Origin: Apteryx mantelli
Taxonomy: Eukaryota > Chordata > Aves > Apterygiformes > Apterygidae
Reading direction: 5' to 3'
Assembly: GCF_036417845.1 (NCBI RefSeq)
Contig: NC_089979.1
Location: 122,607,415 to 122,671,414, forward strand
DNA length: 64,000 bases
Every line of letters begins with the position of its first letter. Position 1 is the stretch's first letter. This document shows positions 39,924 through 54,900 of the stretch, piece by piece. Under the pieces are notes generated by a model. That model made no database searches. It had not been told where the DNA came from and worked only from the letters and a program-made list of their open reading frames with translations. A program made the translations under genes and the position numbers.

Positions 39924-42900
39924 GTAAGTCCTCTTTGTGTTCAACCAGTAGTCTAAGTTTAAGTACTGTGATGTTGTACCACTTTGTTTTCCCTTTCAAC
40001 ATAACGCCATATGTGGAAGCCAGCTAATCGGCAAGAAGTAATACTATAAGCTGAAAGTTACTGAACAGCTTTATTTGAATGAAGAAATATTAAAAAATTG
40101 TCAAAAATGCTTAAAGTTTTTATTTTATATGGAATGATGTGATCATATTCATTATAAATAATTATGGTAACTTTATTAACGCGAGGGTGAATGCAATTGC
40201 ATATATTCATACTTGCTTTGTTAGAAAATCCATCGCTTTTTCAGAATTTTTTTTTTTAATATATATAAAGTGATTCTTTTGTGTTTAGTTTGGCCAATAA
40301 GAATGACATTTACATTTTGAGCCCGGGCTGCTTACGTATTCTGCTCAAAGGTGGTAGAAATCCAATTTTTAATGGATGCTGTTTTAGTTTCTTCTCTCCT
40401 CCTGTGATAGCTAAGGAAAGCTTTTAACTCCCTCTTCTCCCTCTGTCTTGCTCATCTGGGAATCTGAAAGTGGGTGTGAGGTTTCCAGTTGTTCTCATAT
40501 TTAAAAGGTGAGGGAGACAGTAATATGCAAGTTAGCTTTCATGTTTCCAGCTGGAAAGGTGGTGTGTGGTAGACAGGCTGATAAAGATAATTCTTACTCT
40601 TCTGTTAGATCTACGGCATATACTATTAGAAGTAATTTAGAGTGTGGGATTTTTTTGTTTTTGTTTTAATAGCTGTCAAAGCTGTTGGTAGAGTCACTGA
40701 ATACTGGCCTGTGGTCATACAGGTTGCCCATATCTGTTAGTTGAAGTAGAATTCACTTTTCGTATGTTTACATGACAACAGATTTAGGTATGTATAATTC
40801 TAATTGATGCTTTAAAAATAGCTAATTGTAGTCAAAATTCCTTGCTCTTATGTACCTGGTATCTAATAGTTTATTCTTTTACAACGCGCAGTAGGACTCT
40901 GTACACAGCCATGCATGTATTCTGGTACAGTTACAGTAATGGCTGTAGTGGTGATAGATAAAACTTGAGACCGACTTGGAGCTTGCCTAACTCTTTTTCT
41001 TTGGGTGGGGGAAGGAGGAGGGGGACTTAATAAAAGTGCTCATTTACCTGAGATAAAGGCTCGGCTTACTTTGTATGCTGGCAAGGTACTTGTGCATATT
41101 GTAGAACTAACAATCTTGCTTTATTTTTAATATAGATATTTTTAGTGATTAGATGTTATGGTCTTTGTTTAAATTGTCACTTTATGGATTCTAACTTTGA
41201 ATAGTTATTTTACTAGGAGTTCTCTAAACTTGAAAGTACTTCCTAAAATGTGCTATAATTAGGAATGTTAGATGTCTGTCATTTGTCTCTTTGCTTATCC
41301 ATGCTGATGCTACAGTGATGTTTGACATAGTGATTTCTACTTAGAGTCAACTGTTCTAGATAAGTTGTTTCTGGTTTTATCAGTGACAAACTAGAGATCC
41401 CAAATCCTGGGCTCTTCTGTGTAAGAGTACCTCTTTATGAGAATTTCCTGAAGTCTGGATCTACCTGATTGTAGTGGCCTCTGAGACTAGATGCGAAAAT
41501 GTTAAATAATCTGTAAACTGCCTTCTATGAATTACTACTTAAAAAAGGAAGTGCTGTAGCAGTCCAATTTTGGAGGATGAGCAAAAAAACTGAAGCATTG
41601 AGACTGCTGCCCAGATTCTTGGAAGAAGGCGGATATGAGGTGATTACTTTATTAGGGGAGAGGGGCCATTATGAGCACAACAGTATGTACAAATATAAGG
41701 AGAGAAGATAAATTAACCTCTCTAAGCAGTAGGTGAGAACAGTTAAGACAAGGAAGAGAGGAACTTAGGAGGAGTGGTAACTCAGAATCAGTTCGAGGCT
41801 TTTGAAGATCTGAACAAGATATGGAAGCTTGGGATGCTACTTCTAAGTAGTCATCTTCTGATTTTATTGCTGTTTTAGTCATAATTTTTGACACTGCATT
41901 TCATACTTCTTTATGATCTATGATCTACGTTCTATTGTGGCTTTGCATTACTTTGAAAGAAAAGTTATCACTAATGTAGAATAAATGGTAACTGCAGTGG
42001 TGCTTTATGATATCTACATATTGCTTCATCTATCAGTAGAAAGAGACTTAAGATTTGTCGGAGTGCATCTTAGAGAAAACTAATATGGATGATTTTATTT
42101 TGCAAGGATTACTTTTAGAAATAGTAAAATAGTATAATTTTCTTGGCCAGTTCTGTATGTGAGGGTAATGCCTGTAATAGGGAAATGTTAGGGCTTGTCT
42201 GAGGAAGATACAGTTTTGCTATTTTGTTTTGAAAGATGTCTTTCTCTACTTATCTTGCAGAGCTAAATTGAAGAGTGGTTTGAATCTGACTTTAGTCTAA
42301 AAGCTTTGATCACGTGGTCCAAATTAAATTCTATAGTTAAAAAGCAGACTTTGCACCTCTTTATGCTGCCGCTATTCTTACATTTATCATTTAAAATGTT
42401 TCTTATAAGACTATGTAAATTTTTAAATGATCGTATTAGAAGCAAATGGTTGAATGAATTAATAGAAGAGGTGTCTAGCCATGTGGCTGGCGTAGAGTGG
42501 GTTGATGTGGATAGTAGAAAAGCTTACCAGAAAAAGAATTTCTTCCAGCTTCTGGTTAAAGATGGTAGCTAAGCTCTTTTTCCCAGTGTATTTAAAAAAG
42601 CAAAAACTAACTACTGATGTTTATTTCCCCAGTGCACAGTCTCAGTTGCTGGATACTAGGACTCTTCCTTAGCCTGGTGGGCAGATTGCAATGCTTGTGT
42701 TCAAATGTTGATAGTGACCCAGTTTTCATCACTTTGTAATGCAATACAAAATTTTAACATGTAATGTACTGTCAGTACAGTAGTTAGAGTTAAAATATAA
42801 CAAAGTTTACTATGAGTTGCCAGTAAGATAATATGTCCTTGAATAGTCAGGATTTTCCCCTCTAACTATGAATAAAAGGTAAGATGTACCATGCAAAGAC

Positions 42901-45900
42901 TTTTTTTTTTTTAATGCAAAGATTGTGAAAGAAGAAAAATATCTTCCAGGGTTTTCTCTAAACCCTTCCAACAAGCAAGAAGTAAGCTTGTGAAAACCTT
43001 TCTTAACCTTTGAAGATAAACTTTCATGCTTAGATAAGGTCATGTGTAGATTACAAGTTTGTATAAATTCAGAACTAGACATACTTTTTTAAAAGAAAAA
43101 AGTTACCTCAGAGATAAAATGCAGAGTTAATTGTGCACAATGTCTTTATATAGCCTGAAATAGTGGCAAAGTGCTTTGAACTCATTCAGCTGTTGGCTGA
43201 GTATGGCTTTTAACATTACAAGATTAATAACTGACATCGGCAAAGATATTTTGCCAGTGGGGTGAAATTACATTATAGCTGAGCCAATCTAAAAGCAAGC
43301 TGCTGCTAAGAAAAGAGGTTATACTTTCTCTTGTGTGACTGCATGGTCCTGCCCCTCTGTGAGCATCTGACCACTTGATAAATCAATTTAAAATGCCAAA
43401 ATAAAAAAAGGACTGCCCCATTTATACTCTGCTCATTTGAAGGTAAATTTGCAGTCATGATAATCTTAAAAGAAAGATCCTTTTGCATTTATCCAAATTT
43501 GTCATTATATTAACAAAAAAAAGCAAGAATAATTGATCAGTATTTAAAACTGGTTTATTTTTTTGCCATAGATTTCTGCCACAGAAATGGCTTTTCTGAT
43601 GTCTTATGAACAATGTTAGAATGAGTACATAAAGGAAAAGACTGTTTACATTTTCTTTCCACAAAGAACTGATATATACAGGACAAGTCTTTTAAGTTAT
43701 ATGCTTAATAAACATTATGGTGAAGCTTGCTTTATCAAAAACTGTTTCAGCTAATTTAGAGATCAGTCTTCTCTTTGTGATGCTACTTAAAGGTTTTCAC
43801 ACTTGAATAGACTAGTTAATTTAGCTCTGTCATTTCCTTTTGTGTTTAAGGTTACAGTTAAAATGGTACAAGAAGAAAATTGGGCAATGGTTATATTTCC
43901 CAGGGCTTTTTGAAAAGCTGAGCAAGTTAGCTAATGAGAAGTTTTGTCAGTTGTAGTTTCCCATGTTGTTTTTGCACTTAATTAAAATTTGTTCTAGTCA
44001 GAGGAAAGTGAGAGGGGACTGTTCTTGGATATAAAGTTAATCTTAGTCCCATAAATTAAATGGACATACCATTTTAGGTCAGACCAGAGTTCAGTCTAGA
44101 CCAGTGGTCTAATTCATCCGTCTCTAGCAGTGTTCAGAGGTAGGTAACTACAGAAGAGAGAGAATAGAGCATGCATTTGGTAATACTTTTCTTTCATTGT
44201 TCTGCCAGCATCAACAGAGAATGGCTCATTAAATAAACGGAAATCCTCCCTTTCCTAGGCGATAGTCTAATTACAGATTTGTAGATTAGTTGGCTCTTTC
44301 AGAAGAGGGCAAATACTATTTTAACTATTTCAAATCTGTACCAAAATGTTAAGTGTTGGGTAGGCTGCAATAATTCTGGAAGATATATTAAGACTTCTAA
44401 TAGTTTTTATTACTGTAGTTGGTTTCTGTATGTGATTTCATAAATATATGGAAACATTTGTAGAGTAAATGCATCCTTCTGGAGGTAAGAAATGAGCAAA
44501 TTCAGATCATAGGATTAGGATTGTCTCTATTTAGTACAGTTGAGCACAGGCCTCTTGAATGGTACGGTAATACACAAATAACATTGTATGTGTTTTGTAT
44601 TGCAGTCTGTCCTCACAGCTACACCAAGAGAATGATGGTAAGATGCTCCTCATAAGAGGTGTGCCTAACAAGAATATAATAGCTCCTCCAACTCAGTATT
44701 ATTGTACTGGCAGCTTGTAGTCCAAGTGTAATTTATTGGCTTCTTGGAAGTTGCACTAGCCAACCACCTGGATAGCATTCATTGCTTAAGTAGTTAGATG
44801 CTGACTTTTCTTGCACAGCTCAAACCTGGATTTCTTCTGATAATACATCCATTACATCTTGCTGTATGTATTCATTATCTAGACATATGTTTGCTATTAT
44901 TAAGGGAAATAGAGGACTTGTCATACACATTTTCCCCTTCCTGAGATGATGATACTGCCTTTAGACCCCTTTGTGTCTGTTGGAATGATCCCAAATGCTT
45001 TTGTTTTTTCCTTTGTTGCATCAAAATCTGTAAGGGTTTCATATTTACATATAGTGTTGCTTAAATGTGTTCAGTCTTTCAGAGCCTCAGCTGGCCTCAT
45101 CCATGCTTACATGGTGCTTGTCTATGGCTAAATATCTCTGATGACCCTAGCTGGCCTGCCTGGAGCTAATTTTGAGGTGTCTGAATACGTAGAGCGCTTT
45201 ATTTGCAAACTAAGTAACGCATGTAAGCATAATGGCCAGTGGGTATGTATAGTAACCTTTTACACTTCAAAAATGCTGAATATGAAATTTGACAGACTTG
45301 ATAACAAAATAGGTAGTAAGATATTTGTAAACTATATATACTGTATTGAATAATTTAGCATACTTAACATCGTTTTGGAATTTTAGTATTCTCAAAGTGA
45401 GATTATAGCCAAACTGGAAAGAAATAAAGCAGAAATTCCTACAGGATCATTCTGCTGATTGTGTTTTGTTTTGGAAATCTCTCTTTTTAATGTCACATTG
45501 AAGCATTTTTGGAGACTTGTAGTTAGATTATAGAGTGAATTTGAAGATTTAGAGGTGTGGAAAGCTAAAAAATAGTTAGCTGCTTCCAGCTTAAGTGGTT
45601 TTCCCCTTCCCTTTTGTCTGCGTCAGTGCAGTCCTACTCTTTCTGCACAGTACTCCATTGGTTGTCTGACCATTTGAGGGGTTGATTTTGCTTGCTAATT
45701 TGACAGAAAACTGCAAACAGAAGTATTCACTTTAGCGTTCAACTGTGTGGAAAAGCTAGCACGAAGGATGTGGTGGGAGCATGCAACTTGGGCCAGAGGG
45801 CTAGGGAAGATGGTAGGACTTGTCCCTGTTAGCATGAGCAAGTTTAGATTAGATCAGCCCAGCCTAGTCTACTTATCTGCGCCTTCCGTGTAAGAGAGAC

Positions 45901-48900
45901 TCATTTGACTGAAAATGATGGCCGTTCATCAAGTATTGTTGCTAGGGCAAAGAGGTGTTCTCTGCTGTTTGGGCTCAGATGCTTTTTGACACAAAACAGA
46001 AGGGCTCTAGGTGAGCACCTTGCTCAGTGCTGCTCTCTCCTCTTGGGTGCTTTGCTTGCATTAGTGGCCAAGGCTCCTCTGTCTTCTCCCTTCTCTGCCA
46101 CACGCCTTGCACTGTACTGCACTGCTGAGAAAAGTGTCAAATTTGAGAAATGAGCTTAAATGAGATGTTTGTACTTCTTTAGGAGGGGCAAATATAGGCA
46201 AGTGGTTTTAGTATACTTGTAGAAAGGGTTTTTTTTTTTTTTTAATCTTACATTCTTTGTGAACGTGACACAAATATTGTCATTTTTATGTTCCATGGCA
46301 GTTTGTATGCAGGCGAGTAAAAATTTCTTTTGGGTGAAAGAGGGGAGCTCAATTCTTACTTACTGTGCTCCCCTTTGATTCTGCTTTTTCTCAGTCTGAA
46401 TACTTTATTGACAAGAAAATACTGCTAATGCCTCAAATTACCAGGGTGTTGCATGCTTCAGAAGCGAAGTTATGATGCGGCAGGGCTGTAACGAAGGATG
46501 GGGAATCTGTGATCCTGATGGCTTCCCCAGTAGATCTGTGCCCACTAATGTTTATGAAGTATCACTTGTGTTCCATTCTGGATTACTTACACAATGCACA
46601 CATGTTTTAATGCATTCACCAGCAAATTGCTGGATGAAACAAAGAATAATTCATCCAAGTGAAACTACCCAGGAGAATTGTCAGGATAGACTTCAGTTGC
46701 TAGCATGTCAGCTAAACTTCAGTATAGTAATGTTTCTTAGTCATCTCCCTGTGTTCACAGGAGAACTGTTTTCACAGTATTCCCAAATGCTCTTATGGAG
46801 CAAGATTTCATTACAAGAAATACAGTCTCCACAGATAGGAAGCTTCATTTCATGTATCTTACAGACAAATATTCAAGTTACTTATCTTCAGCCCATGGCT
46901 GACTAACTTGGCAACACAGATCTAGTGGGACCTAAATCAGTGCTGCACTACTTAGTTATAAACCAGATGCTCAGGTTTCACTTGTTTAATCATTCATGGG
47001 TAAATCTGTACTGAGATGTTCAATTTAGTACATAAAGCACAGATTATATATACATTGTACTGCTAAAACCTCAGGAAAAGATGATGTAGACTATGAGGAA
47101 AATATGAAGGATTTTTTTAGATACCATAAGCAAACAGTCTTTAGTATTCACACAGAAAACATTGTAGTGAAATGTGTATGTAAGTTGTGTTTGCTTTATG
47201 GACTTTGATATGTACAGTTTTTTTGAGAACACATCTTTTGCAAAGAAACTCCCTTCTACCTTTAACTAATTAAAACTTGTTTTTTCCCTGGCTAACTTTT
47301 TCTGGAGTAGTGGTGTTTAGAAATTCACTTCAAGTAGAAAACATTCTTTTTCATGTTTAATGGAGATTCAATAACTTCTGAAATGTGGCTAAGCAACAGA
47401 AACCAAAGGAGAAAGAATGCATTTCTAAGTGCAGAACTGATGAATCAGAGTAAAACTGGGTGTTTTGAAATTAAGGTAGTGGCATGTGTTTAGTAGAACT
47501 TTTTTTTTAAAACTACCCTTAAAGAAATTTGAGATGCATTAATTACTGAACAGTAAATAACATAACTGTTTGTCTGTAGTTTAATACTTTTATGCAACTG
47601 ACAAAACTCAAACAATTAGCTTTAAGGAAAAATAAGTATTGGCTGCCAGATTGCATGAAAATAAGAATCACTTCCACAGACAAGAGTAGTTATTTGACTA
47701 AGACTTGAGCATCAATAAAACAACATATAGAACAGACTGTTTCATCAGACAGATAAGCTAATTATGAAAATAATTTGTAAAATGCCATTTGCTTATGCTC
47801 TTTTTTGGAGAGATAGGGGAGGGATAAGATTTCTTCTCGTTCTCTTGTCTGTTATTTGTTCTAATGGTCATTTTAATCAGGTTTGTAGTTTTTTAAGACA
47901 AGGAGAAAACCCAGTTCTGCCTGTTAATTTTGAAAAGTGTTACCTGTTTCATGAAAGTTAAAGAATGGAAGAATAGTTCAGTCAGCTAAAAATTGAGTAT
48001 CTGCAAAAATAGCAATCTCTGCTCCTTTAACCATACTTTTCAAACTTTACAATTGGTCCAGTTAGATCATCTTTCAAACTTGTCATCAGTCTGTGTACTC
48101 TGTAGTGTAAAAGCACTTGTGATGCATAGAATTACTGAAATTAATAACACAGGATTACTGCATACTGTCTGGCTACTGATTTCTTATGCAAGAGATACAA
48201 CTTTATTAAGCTTTTAAGCTGTATAGGGTGGAAATGCTTTTCTTATTCTTTTGAAGCATGTCTATAATAGGCACCACTTAAATGATTCAGTACTATGATA
48301 CCAGCTTTTATCCTTTCATACTGTACTGTCTGTAATTTTTCATTACTCTAGACATTTAGAAATCTCATTTTCTGCAGAATGCTTATCTATCTGAGTTTTC
48401 ATTCTCTTTTTTTATAGCCTGTGTTGTGAACAAGATCTTACAATTTTAACTTGTAACAAATATGCTGACTGCTGCTGTCTCAGCCTCCTGAGTTATCAGC
48501 TTGTGCCTACACCTGAGCACAATTAAGGGTGAGAATTCCAGCCCTAAGCTCAAATCCAAATAAAATGGCTCAGGATGGGACTTACGTCCCAGCAGTCTTC
48601 AGGTATTGCCAAGTTGCTGCCTAACCCTGAAGATGTCCACAGTACAGAGACACCTAGGATCTTTACGTTAGATTTTCATATTTAGCTCTACATAGAAGAG
48701 CTTGATATTGAAGTGCTGGTTTGTTCAGTCTCTTTCAAGACTTATCTTCAACAGGTCCATGGATTGGGTTTTCTTTCATAAATCTTCTCTGAAGAGGTGG
48801 TAGCAGAAGTGGCGACGGTGGTCCTTATTAATGTCTTAATGTGTAGTTAGAGTAATTGCCGATGATACTGGCAATTTGGGTCCAATTCCTTTTCCCACTT

Positions 48901-51900
48901 ATCCACAGTCTGTAGATTCTTCTACAATTTCCATGGCAAAATAAACACTTAAGCATTTTTGGTTATCTCAGTAAAAGTTGATTTTTTGGGGGTTGCTTTT
49001 TTGCATGTTGAACTAAGTGGTGTCCAATGGAGGATAATGTTCAGCTGTTACAGTAAACACTCCAGAGAACCGTATAAAATCTGACAAGATTACTCAATGT
49101 TGCAAATCACTTTTGAAGAAACAGATTTTCTGTGGAAGGATCTGTTTTATCAACTAAACAATATATGATTTGTAAACTGTTTATCAGTTCTACATTTGCA
49201 GTTGGGGGGGGGGGAATCTTCCTGTTCCCAAAAAGGTCTGAAATAAGCAACTTCGATAATTGACTCTGTGTATCATCTTACTTTAAGCAGTTGAGTGCAA
49301 ATGTCTCTATTCCAAAATGAGTGGATTTTTAGCTTCTTGCAATCACAAATTCTCATAGTGTATATAAAATGTGACAAGTGTCTGACTTCTGAGGAATGGC
49401 AAAAATTTGAGCAAATTTTAATACTGAAGCTGTAGGCATCCCCTATACAATGTGAATTCTACTTTCTGAAATCCATAGTGCTGATATTAGGAAGAAATCA
49501 GGAACTTTAGAAAGGAATAAATGTCTAATGAAATGGTGGAGCGCTCAGCTCAGTAGTTAAGCAAATAAATATGAATATCCCTTGTGCAGTGTACAGACTT
49601 CAGCATAACAGATGTTTGACTGCTCTGTGCTTGAGACAGGCATAGCATAGGCAGCTAATGACGTAGCTTGGTTTCCATGGCAGTGACTTCATGTTATGTA
49701 AGGAAGTTGCGTATACACTGCCCTGGTTGTCATGGTTCTGAGCCTCCTGCTTGAACAGCCCTTGCCTGATCAACAGTATTTAATGGCTATAAAAACCCTA
49801 AAATATTCTCCAGTGCAGTTAGCTGGCTAGTGCTTTTAAGTCCTCCTCTCTCTTATTTTATTCTTGTTACAACAATGACACTTTCAAGATACTGGTATCT
49901 GATGTAAAGGCTAAATTGTATCTTAATCTTCACTGTGCCTTTGAAGGAGACCTTGATTTTTCTAGCCACTGCACCGTATAGGAGTGCTGTGTGCCTTCCT
50001 TCTATATACCCTTTTGAAGTTGATTGTTTTCTAGTTTTCCGGGCTGTAAATATACTAAATGCATGCTGTACCCTGGCCTGAACTCTATTTTTGCATCCAT
50101 TTTCTGAACAGAGAAAATTAGATGACCCTGAGAGGGGAGAGAAGGAGAGAAGTAAGCAATTCTCCATAAAGCCTTCTATGGCTAATCACTGAGAGGAGTA
50201 GAAAAACTTGTAGTAGTATAAAATTGCTTAAACATTCTTTTTTTAAGGTGGATCCCTGTAACCCTTCTTTTCCCTGTGCTCCTTCAGTTCAGATTCTCAA
50301 ATTTGGAATTAGGATTGGCACCTGAGCTCTAATATGGGAATATAGTTGCAAATGTTTATTGACTGCATAAGCCAGGGAGTCATGCTTACAAAAAGTACTC
50401 CTGTATTTGTCCAAGAAGTCCAGTATTAAATTTACTGCAGTAGCTAAAAGTTTTGTCTAAAACCTGATGTTTTGGAGCATTGACGCAGCACTATAGGTGC
50501 TATGTTGTCTTAAAATGATATGCCAGAGCTGATGGTGGTGGAGAGACAGATCTCCGCAGAATTCTTCACTGTACTGTACACTAAAGCATATTTGCATCAA
50601 ACTGCAGCTGAGATTAAAAAAAAAGTGTGGGGGGGCATCATTCATTTAATAGAGCCCAAAATAGCCCATCTTGGTCTGCATTCAGATTTTGCCCATGTAG
50701 CTCTTTCCTTTCATGTGTGCGTGCATGCATGTGGGGGAAGGGTGGTTTTTTTTTGTTTTTGTTTTGACTCTGGTGCTTGTACAACCCCTCAATGAACTAG
50801 TTCCAGTCAGTGAAAGGTTAGAAAATAATTCCCTTCATTTTTCTGGATTAGGATATTGGCAGTTTAGTGGGCTGAACCACCTCAAAAGAGGTCAGACAAC
50901 CACTGAAGCTAATGGAACAGAAGCAGTAAGAGAAAGATCATCTTTGAGGTCAGTGAAAGGTTAGACAAGCTAAGCTGTCTTCTGAAACTTTGAGCCTTAA
51001 GTGGTGTCTTCAGTGTGTCAGATGCAAGAGGTGGTTCTTAAGGGCCCCTGGCTGCAAGCTCCTGAAGCTGGTGGGAGAACACTTCGTTAGAGATAAATGC
51101 TTTCTTTTCTGCTCTTAAATATATTTCCACAGCTTCTAATAATGCGTGCAAACAGGAACCTGTCTCAGCTAGGCTTTCCCCCTGAGTTGACCTGTGCTAT
51201 CTCAAATCAAGGACACACCCTTTTCTAGTGCAGGCAGGCCTTATCGTGTGTTTTTTGCAAGGGAGCAGAGATCCAAAAAAGTCCGTTTCTGAAAACTTTG
51301 ATTTCTTTTTCTTCCCCTGGTTATCAGCTGGTCTAATAGATGTTATTTCTTTCTACAAGTCTTGCCTTGATAAGGTGCGTCAGGCTCTTATTTCACTGCT
51401 GCCCCAACAGCTTTTGAATCTGCATACAAAACCATCTTGTCCAAGTCAATGCTTTTAACTAAATCAGATGACTAGATCCTGAGTGAGGCTTTCACTCCTT
51501 TTTTTTTTTTTCTTATAACAGAGATAAGAATGCTCTTTGGGACTTTGCAATGAAAGATCAGGGTGCCATTTACTGCTTGGCTGGTGGAAGTGGTCTCCCC
51601 AGCAAAAGGAGCTCTTCCGCTTTTGCTGTACCTACTATGCAAGCAGAAATCTCCAATAACAGGGTAGGGCGCAAGAGTGGGCAGTGTGTACTAGCCCAGT
51701 GTTGATCAAAGCCCTTCAGCAGTTGTGTGCAAAGTCTCCAGGATCTTCCTTCAGTTCCTTGGGATCCAGAGGACAGATGGATTCTCTCCTAATTGACTAG
51801 GCAAGAATAATAGAGCGGCTTTGATTACAGCAGCAAAAAAACAGCATGGTGAAGAAGATGGCTGCACGTAGCTTTGTATTTTGTTTAGGGGAATAATAAC

Positions 51901-54900
51901 ATTTTTAAGTAAGCACTAGAATAAAATAATTCCTGATTCTCCTTTACCAGTTTCTCAGACAGCCACTCTTCAAGATCTTGAATAAAGTCTCTGTCTCAGC
52001 CAAATTGGCACTGTTTTGGGAACCATGAGTTTACCAAAATATAATCTGGTTATCATTGCATTAAATGGGAGAACAAAAAACATATCTTCAAAGGGAAGGA
52101 AGCATTTTCATCTTTTTTCATTTTTATTTTTTTCAGTGTATTTTCTGAAGTTGATTGAAAAAATATGCAGCTATGAATCTCCTGTAGAGAAGAGTGCAAA
52201 ACACAAATGCAGTATTGATTTTTGGCATGTATAGAATGGCTTAAAAATTAATAAATCAGTGGAAACATTGACATTTCTAATACATATACTGAATAGCCAT
52301 TTAATTGTTATCTTTTAAAACATTCAAAATGACAGGTGGTATTAATTCATTGGGTGGAATATCTGCCTCAAAGGCTTCAACTTCTAATGCTTGGATCTTG
52401 AGTTATGCCAAAGTCTAGCAAGCCCACATGTTCAAACTTACTTGTATGTTGGGAGCATAGGTCACCTGTTTAAACTTGAAATAGATATTTGCAAATAAAT
52501 ACAACTTTGAACCCTTAAGGTTAGGATTGTTATTTTTCAAACAAAGAGATTTCCTTTTGTTTTTAAATTTATTTTTTATTTTTTTAACCACTAGTATTAC
52601 CTATGCCAAGTTATTAAGTGGCTTCAAAACATGCAAAACAAAAATCTCAAAATATTGTAAAACCTATAGTGATCTGCTGTCTATTCAGGAAGCTTAATTG
52701 CAGGGAGGTCTGCCAGTAAAATTCTATTTTGTCCAGTGTTGTGTGTGTGTATATATATATCTTTTTATGTAAAAAATAAAAAAAAATGCCAAAGTAAAAT
52801 TCTGTGCTGGTTGGGAAGGGAAAGATACTGCTTTTACTATTCTTAATTTGTTTAAGTTAGCATGTATCTGTTTTCTGAATAATTGTGATAGTTTGAAATA
52901 TCAGTGAATTTCCCGGTTCTTATAAGTGTTTTTACATTATTCTTGCAGGGTTTGTGTATTTTGAATGAAGTTACTTTGAAAACTTGTTCAGTGTTTCCTG
53001 TTTTCTGTCAGTTTTTTTACCACTTCCTTCACACTGATAAACATCAACTGTGTTTGGTGTGACAAGTTAAATATAATTCTGATTATAGCTGAGTGAGACA
53101 GCCCTAAAACAAAGCCTAAAAGAAAAACAGTACAATACTAAAGGCAGCAGTCTGGCCTTTCTGGAAATGATTATGGTGATTCATTGTGTGGGGGGCTTGG
53201 GTCGGGGGGGTTGTTTGGGGGTTTTTGTTTGTTTGTTTGTTTTAATAAACACCTGTAGATTTTTGTCTGAATTGCTGGATGGCTAAATGAGCTTGGCCAT
53301 TAACACTACTCTCCATTCAGAAAAGAGCATCAGGAAAACTTTGGCAAATATCTGACCAAGATCTGCTCTTGGGTCACTTGTCTGTAGGACAAAAGCAACA
53401 GGCAGATGCACTAAGTTAGTTTTGCCTCCCCCACCACCCCTGCCAAATTGAAAGCCTTTTCCAGATTTGCTTTAGATGTGGCTGTAGCAACATGTGCATT
53501 TTCCATTGTGTCTTTACCTTTAACATGGTGACAACTTGCAGTTGGCCAACAAGTGAGCCACATTAAAGATGTTGCATCCTTTGTCAGATTGGTATATGTG
53601 TGTGTGTTCTTGTTTTAAGTTACATGTGGAGCTGCAAACAGGTGCCTGAGTCTAGTTAAACTGTGACACAGAGACTAGACTAGGGAGTAACACCCTTGAT
53701 TTGGGGTCCATACCCGAAGTGGCAAGACAGGACTTTTGAATGTGTCCTCTTCATACACATGCAGGCATCCAAGCGCTTAGGTCTGCTTTCATGTGTGAGG
53801 AAACACTTGCCACAATATGATTCTGGAGGGCCTGTAAAGATGACCCCAAGACGACATCTGGCTCACAACATAAGGTCTGCACCAAAATAAGAAGGAAACA
53901 TGTTCAAGTCATCTGGTGATTTTCTATTTTCAATTTTAACGTGCAGATTAAATTTATTTAGGCACACTGTCTCACTGCAATCCTGCTTCCTAGTTATCAT
54001 TATATTTTTAAGTCCCCTCAAGCTGCTAAACTGGATCCTTGAAACTCCCAGCTGAATCATTTTAGTAGCCATGGTTGTAGGTGCAGTGAAGTTGAAAATC
54101 TCTCTCTCCAGCCACAGCTGCTGTAGAAATAGGGTGGGAATAAAAGCTTTGTATTTGTTTCTGGGCACTGTTATTTCCTGGCTGCACAAGAATAGGTCTG
54201 CTATGCCATCAAATTAACAAAATGCACACTTGTCAGAGAAAATGTAATATAATTTTTGCCTAGAGTATGTGAGAATGAGATAAAATGTGATTGTTGCTAC
54301 CCTAGTATTCACTGAGAACATAAAAATATCTAAATAATGTGATAAGCTCAAGCAAAAGGTCTTCAAGCACCATTTTTAGTTTTTAACAAACTTTGTTTTT
54401 TCTACATACATATCGCTTTTTCATAACACAAAGTGCACACTACGATGAAATATGGTAGCAGTTTAGTGCATGATTGACACTTCACTATGATCAAGAGCTT
54501 GTCTTCTATTTTTCATGCAGTTGTATTAAAAACAGTAGGTTTTCATTTCACTGTTAGCAGCTCTTCTCATCTAGAAGGACCTGTGGGTATGAAGTGCGAA
54601 ATATAGTAACTAATCAAAGAAAAATGCACTACATTGAGATATGTGCTGAGTAATCACTAATTACTCGTTTGTCAAAACAAGTGATATAGGTTGATATATA
54701 ATTCTACATTGCATTATATGAAACAAAATTGTTATTTCTTTAGACTTAGATCAGTTGAATACCACTTCTGAAATTTTTTTTTATTATTTTTTATACAAGT
54801 AAATGTACGTACACATTTATCAAAATTACTCAGATTTTAGGAAAATTTTATGACAATATCTGCCATTACAAATCATTCCAAATTGCAGTATGAAAAAGTA

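Noticed and set aside
39924-40027. Read-through of exon 2 giving a 230-residue truncated kinase
   Set aside because: A consensus donor follows residue 196 and exon 3 restores the conserved kinase sequence. I saw no AATAAA signal close downstream to support intronic polyadenylation.
46472-46906. 144-codon open frame in SNRK intron 2
   Set aside because: About one or two frames this long are expected by chance in 64 kb read in six frames. It resembles no known protein and has no splice or promoter context.
49201-49213. G-run in intron 2 as a quadruplex
   Set aside because: Only a single uninterrupted G tract is present, without the four separated runs needed for an intramolecular quadruplex.
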